Of a stretch of DNA of 64,000 bases, positions 58,692 through 64,000 are shown in pieces. The translations under genes were made by a program, and so were the position numbers. The notes under the pieces are model-generated. The model searched no databases and was not told where the DNA came from. It saw only the letters and a program-made list of their open reading frames with translations. This DNA comes from Saururus chinensis (lineage: Eukaryota > Streptophyta > Magnoliopsida > Piperales > Saururaceae): NCBI GenBank assembly GCA_035235625.1, contig CP141141.1:7058968-7122967 (forward strand), read 5' to 3'. Position 1 is the stretch's first letter. Each line of letters begins with the position of its first letter.

Positions 58692-60419
58692 GAAGCTACA
58701 AACCCTAGTTTCATGTTTTTCACCTTCTTTAAGGGTCTGTTTGGATAGGTGAAAATGGGGAGAAAAGGAAAGAGAAAGTAAATCCAGATGAAAGAGAAAC
58801 TAAAAGATTCTTAAATATTTTTTACTGTTTGGTTACGCAAATGATGTTAAAGAAAATTAATAGTGATGGTAGCAGCGGTGGTGGCAGCGATGACGATGGT
58901 GGTGGCAACGATGACAATGGTGGTGGCTATGACAGCAGCAGTTGTAGTGGTGACGGCAATGGTGGTGTGACGGTGGTGGTGACATTAGTAGTGGTGGCAG
59001 CGACAGCAGCGGCAGCGGTGGCAGCAGTGGCGATAGTAGTAGTGGTGGCGGCGGCGGCGGTAGTGGTGGCAGTGGTAGAGGTGATTGTAGAGGTGGTGGT
59101 GACGGTGATATTGGTAGTGGTGGTGGTGGTGGCAGCAGCAGCGGTGGTGATGGTGACAACAGTGGTGGTGATGGTGATGGTGATGGTAATAGTGATGGTG
59201 ATGGTGGTAGTGGTGGTGGTGATGGTGGCGGTGATAGATGTAGCGGCGGCGGCGATGACAGTGGTAATGACGATGATAGCGGTGGCGATGACGATGACAA
59301 TGGTAGTGATAATAGTAGTAGTAAGACATAAGTGTTTAGCATAATAATTTTTTCCCAAAATTTATGGGCTGATAGGTAAAAAAATTTTGGGTCAAATTTT
59401 TATTCATTTTCTTTCACTTTTTACTCTAATTTTTCTTTCCCCATTGCATCAAACAGTAAAACCTAAAAAATTTTAAGAAGATTCATTTCCTTTCTCTTGT
59501 TTTCCACCAATCTAAACAAATCCCAAGTGTTTTAGAGTTTTTTCTCTTCTAATTCAAATTGGTTCATGTTTATCTTTATCTAAATTAGTCAATACTCTTT
59601 GAGTCCATTACAAACATCTTTCTAAGTATTTATGAGAGAGTCTACACCTTCAATTACTTCTAGTTTCAAGCCTTTGTGTACTGGAAGTTTTGCTTTTGGA
59701 AGAAGTTCATAATCATAATTTTTGTTGTGAAGATTCTCTTGACAAAACTAGAGAATTATTGCTAAAACATTAGAGGACGTTACTAGTAATCATAGTGGAA
59801 ATGTTGGCATGAACCACGCGAGTATGAGGAGATCGGTTAGGTGACAAGTGGAGTTTATCTTGAATAAATTGGTAGATTATACTAAGATGACTTCCACCAA
59901 CTTTTTTACATAGTAGATTACTTATGCTTGGACAAAGTCTTGCAGTTTTCCTTGAAAGGGTTGTCCACATTAAAGGTGGGCTTTCAACGTGGGCACCTAG
60001 TTGTAGTGTAATTGCGTGGAATTCAATCCCATACTCGGAGGTTGTTTAAAATTTTAATCAAAAGCTATAACAGAATACATATTTATAAAACCAATTGGGT
60101 CAAACGATACAATACTTCAAACAAATTTTTGCAATATTCATTTAAAGTCAGTCTTAGGGCGAAAGGACTGTCACATCATACGCTAACCAAGTATAAGGTT
60201 AGCAAATTATGAACTCTTTTCCCTAAGAAAGATTTCATTTCTCATATGTTTTTTTTTCAGCATTGAAAAAAAAATTGGCATGAGTACGAAGACTGTTGGG
60301 ACAAACAGAAGCCATAAAAAAATGTTTCCCAACCTCATTTGTGGAAATTTACAAAATTCTACAGCTGAGCATGGTAAAGATAAGTCCGAAAAGAATTTAA
60401 GGGAACTTTACCATTCACC
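58692..60419. other. Intergenic sequence downstream of phosphoglucomutase
   Basis: It contains the trinucleotide-like block at 58855-59330 and otherwise AT-rich sequence. The phosphoglucomutase 3' UTR should lie just left of 60420. Confidence 0.4.
58855..59330. repeat. Degenerate GGT/GAT/GGC trinucleotide repeat block
   Basis: About 475 bases made almost wholly of GGT, GAT, GGC, AGT and related triplets in one phase. Because no stops arise, frames on both strands stay open (valine/alanine, serine/proline or histidine/threonine runs). No domain, no start context and no neighbouring exon, so I treat it as cryptic simple sequence. Confidence 0.8.
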
Positions 60420-63936
<3,517 letters not shown>

Positions 63937-64000
63937 TTAGATCTGTGGTGATTGGACCCCATGGTTACCATACTTTCACTAAAATATAAGAGGGAAATAA

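Noticed and set aside
58829-59358. Valine/alanine-, serine/proline- and histidine/threonine-rich frames
   Set aside because: Trinucleotide-like simple sequence, open on both strands.

Overview
This is a gene-poor, transposon-rich stretch of a flowering-plant nuclear genome. The five recognisable genes are all typical plant genes with GT/AG introns: gibberellin 20-oxidase, a LURP-one-related protein, plastid ferritin, a P-class PPR protein and plastid phosphoglucomutase. The GC-rich coding exons set in AT-rich DNA, and the Stowaway-type MITEs ending in CTCCCTC, would suit a monocot with a medium to large genome. The sequence does not prove this and I do not name a species.

Layout. 1-10261: two copies of one non-autonomous CACTA family (88-3729 and 6750-10261) in opposite orientation, with a decayed Mutator-like transposase (about 4030-6182, minus) between them. 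13173-14636: a complete three-exon GA20-oxidase gene (plus). 18283-22002: a complete three-exon LURP-one-related gene (minus). 22620-23214: a broken GT61 glycosyltransferase fragment. 23290-24746: the right end of a third CACTA copy, abutting a fossil Ty3/gypsy element (24747 to about 31625, minus) that is itself split by a solo LTR (26005-29860). 34869-38622: an eight-exon ferritin gene (minus) with a MITE in intron 4. 42674-44380: an intronless PPR gene (minus). About 44945-53156: three LTRs nested one inside another. 53928-58686: another very long solo LTR carrying several tandem arrays. 60420-63914: the C-terminal nine exons of plastid phosphoglucomutase (minus), which continues past the right edge.

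The genes do not form a pathway or operon; each is an independent transcription unit. GA20ox makes gibberellin precursors, ferritin stores plastid iron, phosphoglucomutase links plastid glucose phosphates to starch, the PPR protein probably acts on organelle RNA, and the LURP-one-related protein has no defined biochemical role.

I see no clear new biochemical system. The most unusual material is structural. The CACTA family is packed with inverted TAGCGACG/CGTCGCTA units, contains an amplified hairpin plus (CT)n module, and carries an exchangeable GC-rich core. The window also holds several exceptionally long solo LTRs with intact 5-bp target duplications, three of them nested.
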